Source: Mytilus edulis
Lineage: Eukaryota > Mollusca > Bivalvia > Mytilida > Mytilidae
Assembly: GCF_963676685.1 (NCBI RefSeq)
Contig: NC_092349.1
Span: forward strand, 60,959,881-61,023,880
DNA: 64,000 nucleotides
Direction of reading: 5' to 3'
Below, piece by piece: positions 9,535-23,370 of this stretch. The stretch's first letter is position 1, and the number at the start of each line of letters is the position of its first letter. The notes under the pieces are model-generated. The model made no database searches. It saw only the letters and a list, made by a program, of their open reading frames with translations, and was not told the DNA's origin. A program made the position numbers and the translations under genes.

Positions 9535-11664
9535 AATTTATCCAGAAACCTGTAGATGTATGGGAAAAGAGAGACAAGAATATTTATTTTGAGACAAGTT
9601 TTTCGATCTTGTCAAACAAAGTCTTGACAAACATGATTGTGTAACCCTAATTGGAGCATCCGGGGAAGGAAAAACGCTGACTGCAATACATGCAGCTCTT
9701 GAATACAGAAGAAAAATACCTTTGTACGACGTTTTAGTAATTGACGATTCGAACGAATTAATAAATTCCATAGATTTGGAGAAGCATCAATTTTTAGTTA
9801 TCGACGATCCGGTAGGAACACAATGTTTGAATGAACCTTCTTTAGTTGGATGGGTTCAGCTTTTAAGAAAACTTCGTGGTTGTCTACATGTAGGTCATAT
9901 CAAAATTATTGCCACAATTAGAAAACCAATGTTTCAAAAACATAACATGCGGATTAAAGAGACCATTTTTAATACAAAAGTAATTGATCTTTCGTCTGAA
10001 GAAAATCGGTTATCAGTTCAGGAAAGGAAGGAAATTTTGGAATATCAGGTTTACAGGAAAAAACATTAGACTTTCAAATTAAAGAAGCTATCGCAAATAA
10101 TAAATATCATCCCGGTTGCCCTCTTTTTTGTCATTTTTTATCGACAAATCCTTACCTTGTTAGCCACATTAGAGTAGATCCTTGTGTATTACTTATAGAA
10201 CACGTAAAAGAATTTATGAAATCGGAACCTTATCATTATTGCTGTCTTGTGTTAGCATTTATGTTTGATAATGTTTTTGATGTAAATGATTTCACTTTCT
10301 GCGAAGATGTCGATTTACCAGATCCTGATATGATGGACACAAAAAAGATTCTGAATATTTTGAAATCTTGTAACATCAATGTGGAAGAGAACAACTGTTT
10401 TTCGAAATTGAAGAGCGGATTTTATTAACAATCGTCCAGTATACAAAATTACACATGATAGCATAACACGTGCTTTGGCTCATACTTATGGAATCGATAA
10501 TATTCTAATGTTACTCGAATACAGCAGTTTGTTAATTATAAGAGAATACGTGCGAACCAAGGCTGACACATCTGATGTTGATAGTGTTCAAATAATAGTC
10601 CAACCTAAGTATCAAGGTATATTAGCAAAACGATTTATACGGGAGCTTAAAAAGGGAGAATCCGGTAACGTGTTTTTGAATCCTTGCTTTAAAGATGAAC
10701 ATTTCGAAAAAACATTTCTAAAAGCTTTAATGGCATTGGAAACTTCAGAACTATTTGATATCATGTCGCTTGCACCAGAAATAGAAAACATGCAACTGAA
10801 AGAAATTCGAGAATATACCAAATTTGCATTGGATTACGCAATTCTGAAATCTACGCCAATTCACTGGCTTTGCCGACTAGGACTCTATGAAATATTAATA
10901 GCAGTTCATTCGAAAACTAAAGATAAACTTAGTTTTTTTTTAAAAAGTCTACCAGGTCATACAACGCCTCTGCATTTTACTGCAGGATATGGACACATTG
11001 AAATCGTTAAATATCTTATAAATGTTGGCGTGGATATAAACCTGAAAGCACAATTAGAACTAAGGTTTCATGATAAAATAGGAGAATACTACTCCGGTTT
11101 TCCACCGTTATAATATGCAGCAAGACAAAATCACCCAGAAGTTGTTAATATATGCTACAGCATGGTGCAGATCCAAATCTGGTAAGGGACCATGGCGGCT
11201 CTCCAATGCTACTAGCGGCTGATAGAGGTCACACAGAGGTAATTAAAAATCTCCTTAAACACAAAGGTGATCCTAAACTTTGTTGTGATCATGGTACAAC
11301 ACCAATAATTTTGGCAGCACAGGATGGCCATATAGAGACAGTTATTGCTTTGATAAAAGGAAAAGCTGATGTTAACAAGCAAAAGAATGAAGAAGAAGGG
11401 AAAATATCGGCTCTTTTGGCTGATTCGAAACGGGGTCACATATTGTGTGTGGAATCTTTAGTTGAACATGGTGCTATAATTGATTTATGTGATTCTGAAG
11501 GGTCAACACCGTTATTAGTTGCCCTACAAAATAAGAGATATGATACGACGAAGTATTTATATGAAAAAGGAGGAGACATATATGCCACTAATATCAAAGA
11601 CGAATCTCCAAACCAGCTTGCAAAATCTTTAAACTTAGATATATTTCCAGATAAAATAACATGA
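9535..11664 (+). pseudogene. STAND NTPase-ankyrin gene 1, large 3' exon, disabled
   Basis: In family terms this would be a STAND P-loop NTPase (nSTAND3-like; NLR-type molecular switch) with C-terminal ankyrin repeats. Seen in order: 'PVDVWEKRDKNIYFET' lead-in, Walker A GASGEGKT (about 9653-9680), Walker B 'QFLVIDDPVG', 'IATIRKP' sensor block, 'HPGCPLF' block, 'HYCCLVLAF', then 'TPIHWLCRLGLYEIL' and five or more ankyrin units ending near 11600. It is collinear with the intact paralogue at 21299-23370. It is broken by a one-base loss in a T run near 9599-9604, frame changes near 10040-10051, 10424-10430 and 11140-11152, and a TAA at 11111-11113. The paralogue also has about eight residues more near the third break. 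Five lesions point to a pseudogene, though indel errors in the assembly could explain part of this. No membrane segment is visible. Confidence 0.8.
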
Positions 11665-11874
11665 ACTTGATTTTAAGTTTACCGCTTTTTACCTGCAATT
11701 TCATTGAGGAGAATTTCATGAGTTATTTAACATTATTTTCTTAAACTAGTCGATAGTAAATATTTTCTTTCGTGTTTCATGTTCAGATTGAGCCACTGAT
11801 ATACTAGAATACATTGTTGGGTTGATGTTTAGACGAATAGAATACATATATATATATATGGTGTAATTTTCAGA

Positions 11875-11910
<36 letters not shown>

Positions 11911-14430
11911 ATTTTGTATCAAAAGAGTTTGCATAGTTATCAAAGGCACTTGGGGCGGTGCAAACGATTTCCCAAGATATCAAAGAAAAAGGAGTTAGCA
12001 AAACCAACGTTGTTGGACTAAATTGTATACACATTATTTCTATTTTGAAAATGTTTGGTATTGTTTTGGTTGACTACAGCAGAATAATTTTAACATACAA
12101 ATCAACGGATTGGTGTCTTTTTTAACTGAACTAATTATGAAAGGTTAACATTTTAACAGTCACAAGTTTTGTTCCTCAAATTGTAAACACAAGAAAGAAA
12201 TGATATCAACATTTTTCTACTCGTATCATTTTTTGAAAACTGTTTATTTCTGCTATAAAACTGCATGCATTTCAGTTTTTTAAACTTGCACCTATTTTTT
12301 TGTTGTTGACTTTTTCACACTATCGTATGCCTCTTAAAAAGGAGAAGTCTTCAGAAGTATTCCTCAAAATGAATAACTCTAATTCTTTTGATTTGTTTGG
12401 CCCTTTGTTTTACATTTGATTCTTTGCAAAAGGTTTTAGATTTTTAATAATATGTGTCCCCAATCATCACTGTATAAAAGTAGTAGTGTTATAACTACCG
12501 CTAAATGTATGCATGTATCTTTTTGTTGTACTACTAACTTCCGAAAAATACAATAATTTAGAAATCAGTATTTCAGGTATAAAATGAGAATACTAATACT
12601 GTTTACTGCTTTTTGTTTACTTTTGTTTAAAGTAGTAAAAACTTTATTGAATAAAGTCTAATTGAACTCGCATTTACAATGTCCGTTCAAACAATAGGCC
12701 ACATGTAATGGTCCACATATACCACGAGTATTTCACTCTTCTCTTGTAATGCAGCCTGTTAAAAAAAGGACGATATTCCAACAAGTGTTCATTAAAAAAT
12801 TATTATTGTGTTTACTGAAATAGGTAGGTATAAATTTGGAAATATTTTCAAGTAAAGGAATTTATCTTCCTCGTGTGTCTAGGTATTGTATTTAAGTCTT
12901 CTTTTTTTCTAGCTCACCAACGTTTATACTGATTTTGCATTTACTATTGTTTATTCTAGAGCATTAGTCGGTATCCAATAATTTGATAATATAAAATATA
13001 TGTTTGAAAAAACGAGAATAGTGTTTATTGCAACTGTCTTTACAATTAAATTTTTGGAAATTTCCAAAATATATCCCGTCCAGGAGTTTGTATGCTCACA
13101 TGACCAAAAGGGCCGAGTGATTTTTTTCACTAAGAATTCGTTGTACGTCGTCCACAGTTTGTTAACTGTTACAAAAAACAACTTCCTGAAACCACTGCAC
13201 TCAATTTATCAAAACTTGACCACGATCATCATTATGGTATTCTGTTTATAAAATGCGTCCAATGTCGCCTGCTACAAAGATAACTGACATTTTTGCCTTT
13301 ACTCTTAAAAGTTATAACAGATAGAGAGAACCTCAGTTGCAAAAATGATCAACCAGCCAAGTTCTACAAATAGGTCTGCATAGTAAGAAGACTGTGACTG
13401 TGAATTTTAATTGAAGTAATTGTCTTTAAATGAAGATATTTTGTGTTTTTGGAAAAATCCAATGAAATACATAACTAAACTAAACAGTTTAAATTATCAA
13501 CAATACAACTTCAGCAAACCAGATTCTTTTAAAGCATTTTATTCTATTCCGCAGTGTCCTTTGTTGAATCATGCACATATACCAAGGTGATTGACTTTTA
13601 ATTGCCTCTAGTTTCGTTTTTAATCCCGTTACCTGTGATCAGCTTTTGAATAGTTTGCCGCGAACATCACTAATTAGACATTAAATAAAGAAGCACGTAT
13701 CAAGTACAGTCTATTGCATCAGTTTAAGTTTATAATTATCAAAGGAACCAGGTTAATAAAGTACAAACTTTAAGAGCATCTGTAGATTTTCGAAAAACGT
13801 TTGAAACATGTGAAAACAGTAAATATATTATATTCATGTCAACACCGAGCACCAAAACTAACACTAGGTCGAGTGTGACAGGTACTTTGGTATTGTCATG
13901 CAAATCAAATATATGAATATATATCTCTAAATTTCAGGTAATTATGTAATTTGGAATCTGTTGAAAGTTATATAATTATAAGGAATGTTTCTCTTAATGC
14001 ATGACTCTTATACTTTGTCTATGTTTGGCTTAACTGTTGGTCTCTTTTTTTATTTGTTCATTGGTCGTTACTGTCGCCTATCTTGGTTTTAAATGTTCAC
14101 ATATTTTGTTTTTTTCTTTGCTCATCAATTCATAGTTAAGGCTCATCTGAAGCAGTACTGTGTTGCCGTTAAGGGCATGCAAAACAGTTTTGATTTGACA
14201 GTTGTTTTTTTATGAAATTTTGCATTGTTTTGAGTACTAGCTATTTCTCATTTTGAAAATTCAAATATGTAATTAAGAATGTAGCTTTATTTGATACTTA
14301 AAAAATACTTGAAAGAGTTGGATTTGCTTTGTTTCATAAAAAGAATGGTCAATGTAGATACAAGTAGCTTGTCTTTACTTTGTAAAATATATCTCTGATT
14401 CAAACAAACATATTTCTGAAACTGACATTA
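11665..14430. other. Intergenic DNA between gene 1 and dispersed repeats
   Basis: AT-rich, with (TA)n microsatellites at about 11848-11862 and 11878-11907. The overlapping open frames at 12951-13251 on both strands have no family resemblance. No convincing gene, RNA or element. Confidence 0.4.
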
Positions 14431-14945
14431 TCAAAGAGGGACGAAAGATACCAAAGGGACAGTCAAACTTATAAATCTAAAACAAACTGACAACGCCATG
14501 GCTAAAAATGAAAAAGACAAACAAAAAACAGCACACATGACACAACACAGAAAACTAAAGAATAAACAACACGAACCCCCCAAAAAACTAGGGGTGATAT
14601 CAGGTGCTCCGGAAGGGTAAGCAGATCCTGCGCCACATGTGGCACCCGTCGTGTTGCTGATGTGATAACAAATCCGGTAAATAGTCTAATTCGGTAGGTC
14701 ACATTCATGAAAGGGAAGGGGATTGTAGGTACGACGTAAGGAACATATCCGATATCATTTGTGAAACGGTTATTCCATAACGGTCAACCAACGCCAGATG
14801 GCGTCCGTAAAATTTACGAAGGGATGATTTCAACTTCACCATTTGGAACTCTTGGTCAAGATGCTTGATGTCTTGATTGACAACATATTTGTAACGTTTG
14901 TAGAACGTGTTGTTCAACAAACTATCTGCATTCCCTTAGAAATCA
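14431..14945 (-). mobile_element. Mussel retroelement tail, copy a
   Basis: The minus strand encodes 'LKSSLRKFYGRHLALVDRYG' and 'ITVSQMISDMF', then a stop and a 3' tail with an ACTAGGGGTGATATCAGG block and a SCCATGGC block. The same sequence recurs at 15058-16277, 28545-29262 and 45693-45882. From memory it matches the C-terminal end of a common retroelement-encoded protein in mussels and amphioxus; the RT itself is not in this copy. 5' truncated, as expected of retrotransposition. Confidence 0.6.
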
Positions 14946-15057
14946 ACTGTGCCCCTGTCGACTTGTTTCTTTATTCTAATGGGGCTTACGTCATATAAAA
15001 ACTTCTAAGTAAGATAAAAAACAAAAACGAAGTTAGCAATATCCTTTAACTTAACTT

Positions 15058-16277
15058 TCCGCTATATAGAGGATCTTGTCTCACTAAACCAGGCATTCAA
15101 AATTTGGGTGACTACGTTGAATGCATCTATCCCATCGAATTAGAGATAACGGATACAACAGATACAGTTAAGTCTGCCCATATCTCGACTTATATCTAAA
15201 AATTGACAATGAGGGTCGGTCGAAAAAAAACTTTCAATTCCGTGATAGAGAATTGCTGCTCACAGGGAAACTATTAAACCAAGTGTTCCAAATGGTCAAT
15301 CATCCCTTCGTATAGTTTACGGACGCTATCACGATTTGGTTGACCGTTTTGAAATATTCGTTGTAAGAATTATATTTGTTTATATTCTTATTTTTAATAT
15401 TTAATAGAAGATACATTTATATATAAGCACTAATAGTGTATAGATCGTCACTTGGCTGTCACTTTTTAATCTATATGTAAGCTTTTTGTAAAAGCTATTT
15501 TTTCTTTGTAATAATTGACGTTTACGGCGCTAAATATATTTGCTGTATTTGCCGTCCGTCTTTATGACGTTATGTTTTCCTATGAATGTTATTTCAATTT
15601 GTTTACGGCAGTTTATTATTTGGATTTTATTTGGACACACAAGATGTTTTTTATAAGAGAGCATAATCGGTAAGAATATATTTAATCCGACTTTATCATT
15701 CATTTCTTTAGCAAGAATTGTAACAATGTTCCGTAAATGAAATATATTGATTTAATCATTTGTGCAAACTTTGTACTTTTATCAGGAAACATGTTTCTTT
15801 ATATTTTTATGATTGAGAAGTAATTTATGCGCTGTATATTATTTTTATGGATAACGGAATTTAGTTTCACTGTTATTTATGATTTATAATTTATGTATTT
15901 GCAGAGAATCGTATCGTATACAACGAAATTAAAGAACTGATTTGATACGCATACTTGACTTTGTTTTTGATTTACTGTGTGGTCCAAACATTCGTTTCAC
16001 AGATGATATCGGATATGTTCCTAATGGTGTAACCCCGTCCCTTTCCCCTAATGTTGCCTACCGCATTAGACTATTACCGGGTATGTAATACCATGAGCAA
16101 CACGACGTGTGCCACATCTGGAGCAGAATCTGCTTACACGTCCGGAGCACCTGAGACCATCCAAACTTTTGGTGGGGTTCGTATCGCCTAGGCTTTTGTT
16201 TTCTATGTTGTGTCTTGTATACTATTGTTTTTCTGTTTGTCTTTTTATTTAGCCATGGCGTTGTCAGTTTATTATTC
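15058..16277 (+). mobile_element. Mussel retroelement tail, copy b, inverted relative to copy a
   Basis: Plus-strand version of copy a that starts further upstream ('GDYVE...YPIELEITDTTDT') and has several stops. It contains about 630 extra bases (15362-15995) between the 'LVDRF' and 'MISDMF' parts that copy a lacks. That extra stretch starts GTAAGA and ends TTTCACAG, so it looks like an intron or an insertion. Copies a and b form an inverted pair about 110 bp apart. Confidence 0.6.
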
Positions 16278-16664
16278 TAATGCAATTTGTATGTAACATT
16301 TTTTATCATTGGTTAAAAGTTGCTGTCAAATCCACAGTTGACCAGGCGTAACTATGGAGGAACCCGCCATTTTGAATTGATCTAATCAACAAATGTTCGA
16401 TTACTGCTATAAAATCGAAAATAAAACAACACCTACCTCGAATTCGCCGTTTCAATGTAATTTTATCCGAATTTGAATCGTACAGGTAATGTAATAACCT
16501 CAAGTTTGTAAGTTTTCATTTGTATGACGTCACGTTTATCTATGACGTCTTTGCGCCAAAATGATTTATAAAGTTTCGCGGATTTTTTTTATTTGTCAAA
16601 TTTAGACATTTTATCAAGTTTAATCGTATCATTTCTTTTTGTCATGCATTAGAATCGGAATGAC
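16278..16664. other. No gene seen
   Basis: AT-rich, with a CGCCA-containing block near 16550. No exon or element recognised. Confidence 0.35.
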
Positions 16665-16813
16665 AGTACTGTAGTTGAAGAGTTGCCACCGTCAATTTTG
16701 ATTTGACGGTCTCAAATATCCGTTTTACTGTGTCCGCAACGCGTCGCCAGTAAAACTACATTTGCGACCATCAAATCTACAATTGACGGTGGCAAATCTT
16801 CAACTACAGTACT
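16665..16813. repeat. Foldback element, 149-bp near-perfect hairpin
   Basis: Left arm AGTACTGTAGTTGAAGAG... (16665 onward) and right arm ending at 16813 are inverted copies of about 47 bp with a few mismatches. They include a CCACCGTCAATT / AATTGACGGTGG pair. The centre carries another short inverted pair (TTTTACTG / CAGTAAAA). No coding capacity. Confidence 0.8.
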
Positions 16814-19800
16814 ATTATTCCTTAATTTTATGAGATTGAATGTGCATCTGGTTTCTTTCGTCCATCTTTTATAGAGATAAATTGGGTTGAAATTTTAGAC
16901 ATGTACTTCGGTTTACTCGATATTTCTACATTTTCGAAAGTCATAAAAACCGTTTTTGATTCATAAGGTAAAAAAAGCGGAAAAAAACAAACATTTGGAA
17001 TATCTTCTTGACATAAATAGCCTTTTAATTTGTGTAACAATTGTTTAATTATCATATATTTTTTATTAAATGTTAATGTTTAAGGCATTTTTCACTGTAT
17101 ATTTTTGTTTTTAAATTTGGTATAAAAAACTTATTTCTTTTCACATAAAAGGGGGATAAAGTAATACCAAAATGTGTATAGGTTAGCACGCTGGGACCTT
17201 TATTGATATGATTTTAATCGTTGATTTGAGGTTGACTGTTTTGTAAAACGTTTTAATAACTCCATATTTTGTTTTACTCGAGTCTTTAATATTTTATTTT
17301 CTGTGGTATGGCATGGGTTTTATTCATTATTGAAAGTCATACGGGTAAATAGGGTTGCCTTCGTCAATATAGTGTAGTATCTGGTGAAACAGTGTCTCAC
17401 TGTCGGTAATATAGAATCTCGCTCGTTTTATAGACTTATGGGCAAGTATTTTCTATAATCAAATTTGAATACTGTAGAGCCAGCAAATTTATTATAAAGC
17501 AAGAAACCTTCTGGTGTGACATTTCATAAAGATTTGAAATTTAGTAACCTGTGTATCTTAAATAAACGTTCGTCATGCTGACATTTTGTTATAACCTTGT
17601 CACACACCAAATCTCTGCGAAATTTCAATGGCATTTTTCCCTGACCGCTTGTATGCATAGTAATTGCTCTGAGGTTGAAAATTGATATACAATGTATTTT
17701 CCCCCACAATATGAACTAGTTATTATCCGGAAAAACATCTTATCCGAAGGATTTGGTTAACTTTTATTTACAGAAAATACACAGAAGAACTACTATATAT
17801 ATTCAAATCACTCAAAAAGTATTAACTTATCCTAGAAAATGTACATAATAACATCGAAACTATCAAATTCATTGTTAAGAAAAAAAAAATGGTGGCGCTT
17901 ATTGGCGGATAGGAAATTTCCGTCATTAAGAAAGGAACAAATGATGATTTTATTTTTGAGTTTTTTTTTAACAAAATTGTTTGGAATTTGCCCAACAAAA
18001 TTTGCATGCACGATCGCAATAATATATTTTGTCCTCTCAAATGTCAAACACTGTTTTTGAATCATATTATTTCTCGTTTTTAAAGAAAACCGCGTTAAAT
18101 TTCCATCTAAAAACAGCCAACTTTACTCGGGGATGGTATTATATTTATGTCTTTATCATTCCGATGATCCTTGATGATATGTGCATCGAAAATATTTACG
18201 AAAATAGCGGGAAATTAAAAAAAAAACCACTTTAGATTTGGATTTTAAGGTGACTATAGAAAACCGTTAAAGGGCTGAAATACAAAAATGTGACCATAGA
18301 AACTTTTTACGACTAGACGGACATTAAAATATAGATATTATTCTATCATTTAAAACAATTTGCAGCCGAACATAAAACTCGTTAACTAAGCGTCTTTTTC
18401 GAGGTCAGTTGCAGCACTACAAGGTAGGAGCCTGTAATTTAGTGGTTGTCGTCTTTTTGTGTATTACATATTTGTTTTTCGTTCATTTTTTGTACATAAA
18501 TTAGGACGTTAGTTTTCTCGTTTGAATTGTTTTACATTGTTATTTTGGGGCCTACTATAGCTGACGGTTTGAGCTTTGCTCATTGTTAAAGTCCGTACGC
18601 TGACCTATATTTTGTTAATTTCTATGTCATTTTGGTCTCTTGTTGAGAGTTGTCTCATTGACAATCATACAACATCTTCTATTAATCATAGAACCCGAGA
18701 TGTAAACTTTGTATTTGCGCCAGACGCGCGTTCGTCAACCAATGACTCTTCAGTTGCGCTCGGATCAAATAAAGTAAAAAAGGCCAAAAAAATAGGTGAA
18801 TTATGATTAGAAAGGCCAAATAAAGTGAACGTTTACAATTCACTAATCGTTCTGGTTTTGTAAAAGCTGAATACATTTATATCATAAAAAAGCAATACTT
18901 TAATCATTATTTTTCAGCCTATGTACTGATGTACTAGTTGTCGCTGAACATTATGGATGTATTCTTTTGACGTTTCAGTCTCAATGAAATCTCGTTCTGG
19001 AAAACATATGATGCAGGTGGAAAAAAGCAATGAATATAATAAATATCATAATCAAACTGAACTCTGTGAAAAATTGTGTATTTACAATGATAAACACCCT
19101 TCCGTATCAATACTTTAAACTGAAATCAATTTTAAAAGGCAATATATAAACGTCATGCAATCGATAAAAAATGAACACAAAATGTTCAAAATTGCAAGTG
19201 ACCGAAGCACCTTTCGGGATCTACCATTTTCAGGAACGCTCACAGCCAAACATTGGAAAGCCAACAATTGATAAAGAACCGAAATAGTAAATTAAAGGTT
19301 AAACAAAAAATTGAAATTAAATAATATAAAACACGTGTACTGTGCCATTTTTTGCTTAAATATTAGTAGAAATATACACATACTCAACCCTACCATACTA
19401 TTTAGCTCACTGAGAGTTGATAAGTATTCACTGTTACTCCTAAATAATGCGCGCTGGAAAACCAAATAGTTCTAAAGTATTCGTTTCGTTTCGCTTTTAT
19501 TCCGTTGCGTAGTTTACAGGTACCCCTCTATTCGCTCCTTTTCTATCTTTTATATTTAATCAAAAATTTTAAACATCAATCTTTCAAAAAGCTTAATAAT
19601 CAAAACTGCACATTAAAGTTTAGTACCTTTAAAGTTTGATCAAATAAGAAATATAAAACGTAATTTAGCACTTTAAAATTTTAACTGTTTGGTGAAAATT
19701 TCAGAATTTCAAAATTTTCAAAAGTTTTGAATTTTGATATTTTTTTAAAACTTTGATCAAGATTTCAAAAATCGAAAATTTGAAAACGTTTTCAAATTTT

Positions 19801-21298
19801 GATTTGATAAGTGTTACACGGACCGAGTATTATTATTTCCTGAAAGACTTATAACCCTTAACTTGCATGTAAATTTCACTGTTAATTCTACCTTCTGTCA
19901 TTAAATAGAACATACATGTAGGTGTAAAATGCAGTTTTTGCTAACATGTCTGAAACTAAAGCATTTAGAGCAAATGTAACTTACATACAAAGTTTATCAG
20001 GTTGCGATCTACCCGCCCTGAAATTTTCAGGCGAATCAAACAACTCGTTAAGATTATGGAATTTTTGAAGTTTTTGGTTATTATCTTGAATCTTATCAAA
20101 ATAGAAAAAAAAATTAAACAGCAATAGTGTTCTGCAAAGTAAGATATACAAATGAGTCTCATGACCAAAATTGCCAATCGACTTATTATAGAGTTATTGC
20201 CCTTTATAGTTAATTTTCATAATTTTTTTATCCTTTACAAATATTTTGTCCTCTGAAACTACTGAGACAACTTTACCACACTTTGCCATAATCACCCTAC
20301 AGGGCTAGATGACCCAAACTTCCAGACAACATGGCCAACATGACTAGAAAAAAAAGAGGGGAAAAATGCAGGTTTTTAAACTATAAAAATACAGCATTTA
20401 GTTCAAACTGATTTCGGGTAAAAATTTTCATCAGGTTAAAATTCATATCATGTTGGCTCTAAAACTTTCAGACAACCCTTGTTTGGTTGCTGCCCCTAAA
20501 TTAGGAATTTTGCGGAATTTTGCAGTATTGGTTATCATAGTATCTAATAATATATTATATCTAATAATCTATAGTATTTTAATACTATTAATAATGGTTT
20601 AATCCTTATTTTAAATGATTTAAACAAAAATATAGTGAATACAGGTGAGCGACAAAGGCTCCTGGGAGCCTCTAGTTACTAGTTTTAAATGGGATTAATG
20701 TTCTTATAAGACAAGATTTTTTGCACAAAATTTACAAGTAAAAGAATTATAAACATTATATGATTTTTTTTCAATATCGAATATTTTTTTTGAAAAGAAT
20801 AATATAAATGATTTAATTTGCGTTCATAGGCCTACAAGTGCAAACAACAGGCAAAGCATATTTATTCTTTAATATTGATTGAATGTCGACACATTTGTAT
20901 TTATACTATGACTAACAAATGTATATACATTCAATTTATATAATTTTTATATCTCCGTACGGTGCCATATATTTGATTTTTATCACTTTAATATACTTCG
21001 TATGGATCTGTGTCTCATTGGCAATCACATCACACCTCCCCATCATTTAATAAAGATCGATTTTTGTTAGATAGACATTTTCGTCATTGCGTTATTTCAA
21101 ATCTTTTCTCTTCCATTTCTCTTCCTCTATATTTAGAAATGATGTCTATGATAACTATAGTTCTTTTATGACGCTAGTGCTTGATTCAATATGACTGCTT
21201 CCTAATAAACAAGGTTGTTAAATAACCATATTGAACTTTATGTATTACGAATGATATAATTGATAAGTATATACTTATTTATTCACATTATTCAAATC
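16814..21298. other. Intergenic DNA with mussel repeat fragments
   Basis: No gene supported. Recognisable pieces: a GGGGCCTACTATAGCTGACG...GAGAGTTGTCTCATTG mussel repeat at about 18545-18680; a decayed minus-strand hammerhead-repeat fragment at about 18715-18765 (one A of GAAA missing); a GTGTCTCATTGGCAATCA piece near 21010; and an 'ACAGGTGAGCGAC' repeat piece near 20640. The small open frames in this stretch have no family resemblance. 19680-19800 is A/T low complexity. Confidence 0.45.
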
Positions 21299-23370
21299 TC
21301 ATACTTGATCAAACAAATTTATGTTCAATAATTTTGTAACCTCTAATGGCGATTTACCTTCGATATTTTTAGCATATATACTAGCACCTAACTGAAATAA
21401 ATATTTTGCAGTTTCATACTTTTCATTTAACAGTGCCACCAATAATGGTGATGTTCTATGTATGTCACTTAATTCTTTATCAGCGCCATTATCAATTAAC
21501 TTTTTAACACATTGTATTTTCCCGTTTCTAGCTGCAAGAAATAGTGCAGATTGTTTACTTTTTTCTTCATTGTTTTGCAAGTTCACATCAGCTTTACCAT
21601 CTATCAAAGTAAGCATAGTATCAAAGTGACCTTCTTGAGCTGCTAACATTAAAGGTGTAGTACCGTCGTTACATGAAAGATTTGGATTTCCACCGTAGCT
21701 TAGTAGATAATCAACTATTGACTTATATCCGTTTTTAGCAGCAAAATGCAGTGGCGTAAATCCCGCGTATCGTTCATTCATTTTATAAGAATTGTCAAAT
21801 GTAGTACTTAGTGTTTCGTTCACATTGACACCTATGTCTTCTAAAAGATGTTTCACTACTTCTAACTGTCCATGACCGGCGGCAATATGCAAAGGTGATA
21901 CTCTTCCTTTTAAACTATTTAGCAGTTCTGGTTTATTGTCTGATCTTGATAGAACTAATTCCAATATTTGTTTAAGTCCTAAGCTGCAAAGCCAATGTAC
22001 TGGAGTACAGGATGATATAACTTTATCAAATGGACACTTCGTTCTTTGTGCTTTGTCCGTTATTAAATATTCTTTTCGCTCCGAAGAACTAAACATTAAA
22101 TCTATTAATTCACCATTTGTATCTAACACTTTACAAAATATTCTTTGAAATATTTCGTTCAAACAAGATGGATTTAGAAAAACATCCGTTATTTGTCCTT
22201 GTTTGATGTCGCATACAAAACGTTTTGCTAACTGATATGCCATTCGCTCTTGGCATATTGGATCAATTATTATTTTTTGATTATAATCAATTATCTCATT
22301 TGCATCGCTTTTAATTCGAAAAAATTCTCTGACAACAGCTGAATTACTATACTTCAGAAATATCCAAGTATTTTCGATTCCATAGGTATATGCCACTGCT
22401 CTTGTTATACTTTCATGTAAAATTGTGTAAATTGGAGGTTTGTATGCAAAGAATGATCCAGATAAAGATTCAAAACCATTTTTCAAGTTTGAGAAGCAAT
22501 TTTCGTCTCTCGAGGAAATATTACATGATCTAATGATATTTTCAATCTTCTCCTTGCCTTCATCATCGTCTCCAGCAAAATCTGCGTTTTGGCATAGAGC
22601 TAAATCATTAATATCGAAAGCACAGTTGTGCATAAATGCTAACACAAGACAACAGTAGTGATAACGGAGTTGAAATGAACTCGAAAACTCGTTTATATGC
22701 TTTATAAGCATTGGATAAGGATCTAATTTACTATCTTGAATCAAATTTAAATCAGCTGATAATATATGACACATAAGAGGAAATCCCGGATAGTAGGTTT
22801 CATTTACAATCAACTGTTTTATATTACTGTCTAAACTTCTATCGAAACTTTTCATATGTTGTTCCAGAATACCTTGTTTTTCTTCAATAGATAATCGATC
22901 TGATTCGGAAGAAAGGTCTATGACATTTGCATGGAAAAAAGTATCATTTATTCTCGTTTGATAATAGCGGAATACGGATTTTCTCATGGTTACTACAATT
23001 TTAATTTTACTATCTATTAATGAATGACGAAGCACTTCTTTTGATGTATGATACCAGATCGAAAGCGAAGCTTCGTCCAAATGTTGTTTGCCGAGGGGGT
23101 CCTCAATGATAATGAACTGTCTCTTATCAAGTTTAATTGATTTTATAAGGTATGTGGGATCGTCTATCGGCAAAATTTTATAGGGTTGCTCTCCATTTTT
23201 GTATTTAAGCGCAGCATGTCTTGCTGTCACAGTTTTTCCTTCGCCAGCAGCCCCAATAATTGTGACGCAAAAATTGGTTGCAAGTGCGTCCTTTATCCTT
23301 TTGAAAAATTTGGTTTCGTAATATATAGTATCTCTTTTAGACCATGTTTCCAATGATTTGTTGATGAACC
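21299..23370 (-). CDS. Membrane STAND NTPase-ankyrin receptor (gene 2), large 3' exon
   Basis: Intact exon of about 690 codons. Function by family: an ATP-driven STAND switch (nSTAND3-like) with ankyrin repeats for partner or ligand binding, as in NLR-type sensors. Residues counted from an ATG at 23380: Walker A GAAGEGKT 43-50, Walker B 'QFIIIEDPLG' 88-97, 'TMRKS' sensor-like block 131-135, 'GFPLMC' 199-204, 'HYCCLVLAF' 241-249, and six to seven ankyrin units from about 459 to 690 ('TPVHWLCSLG', 'SPLHIAAGHG', 'TPLHFAAKNG', 'TPLMLAAQEG', 'SALFLAARNG'). The ATG at 23380 is probably intronic: an acceptor GTTTTTAG ends at 23371, and gene 1 has an acceptor at the same place. The exon starts in phase 1 (x|GG TTC ATC), which fits the linker exons upstream. 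No catalytic lesion seen. Confidence 0.85.
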
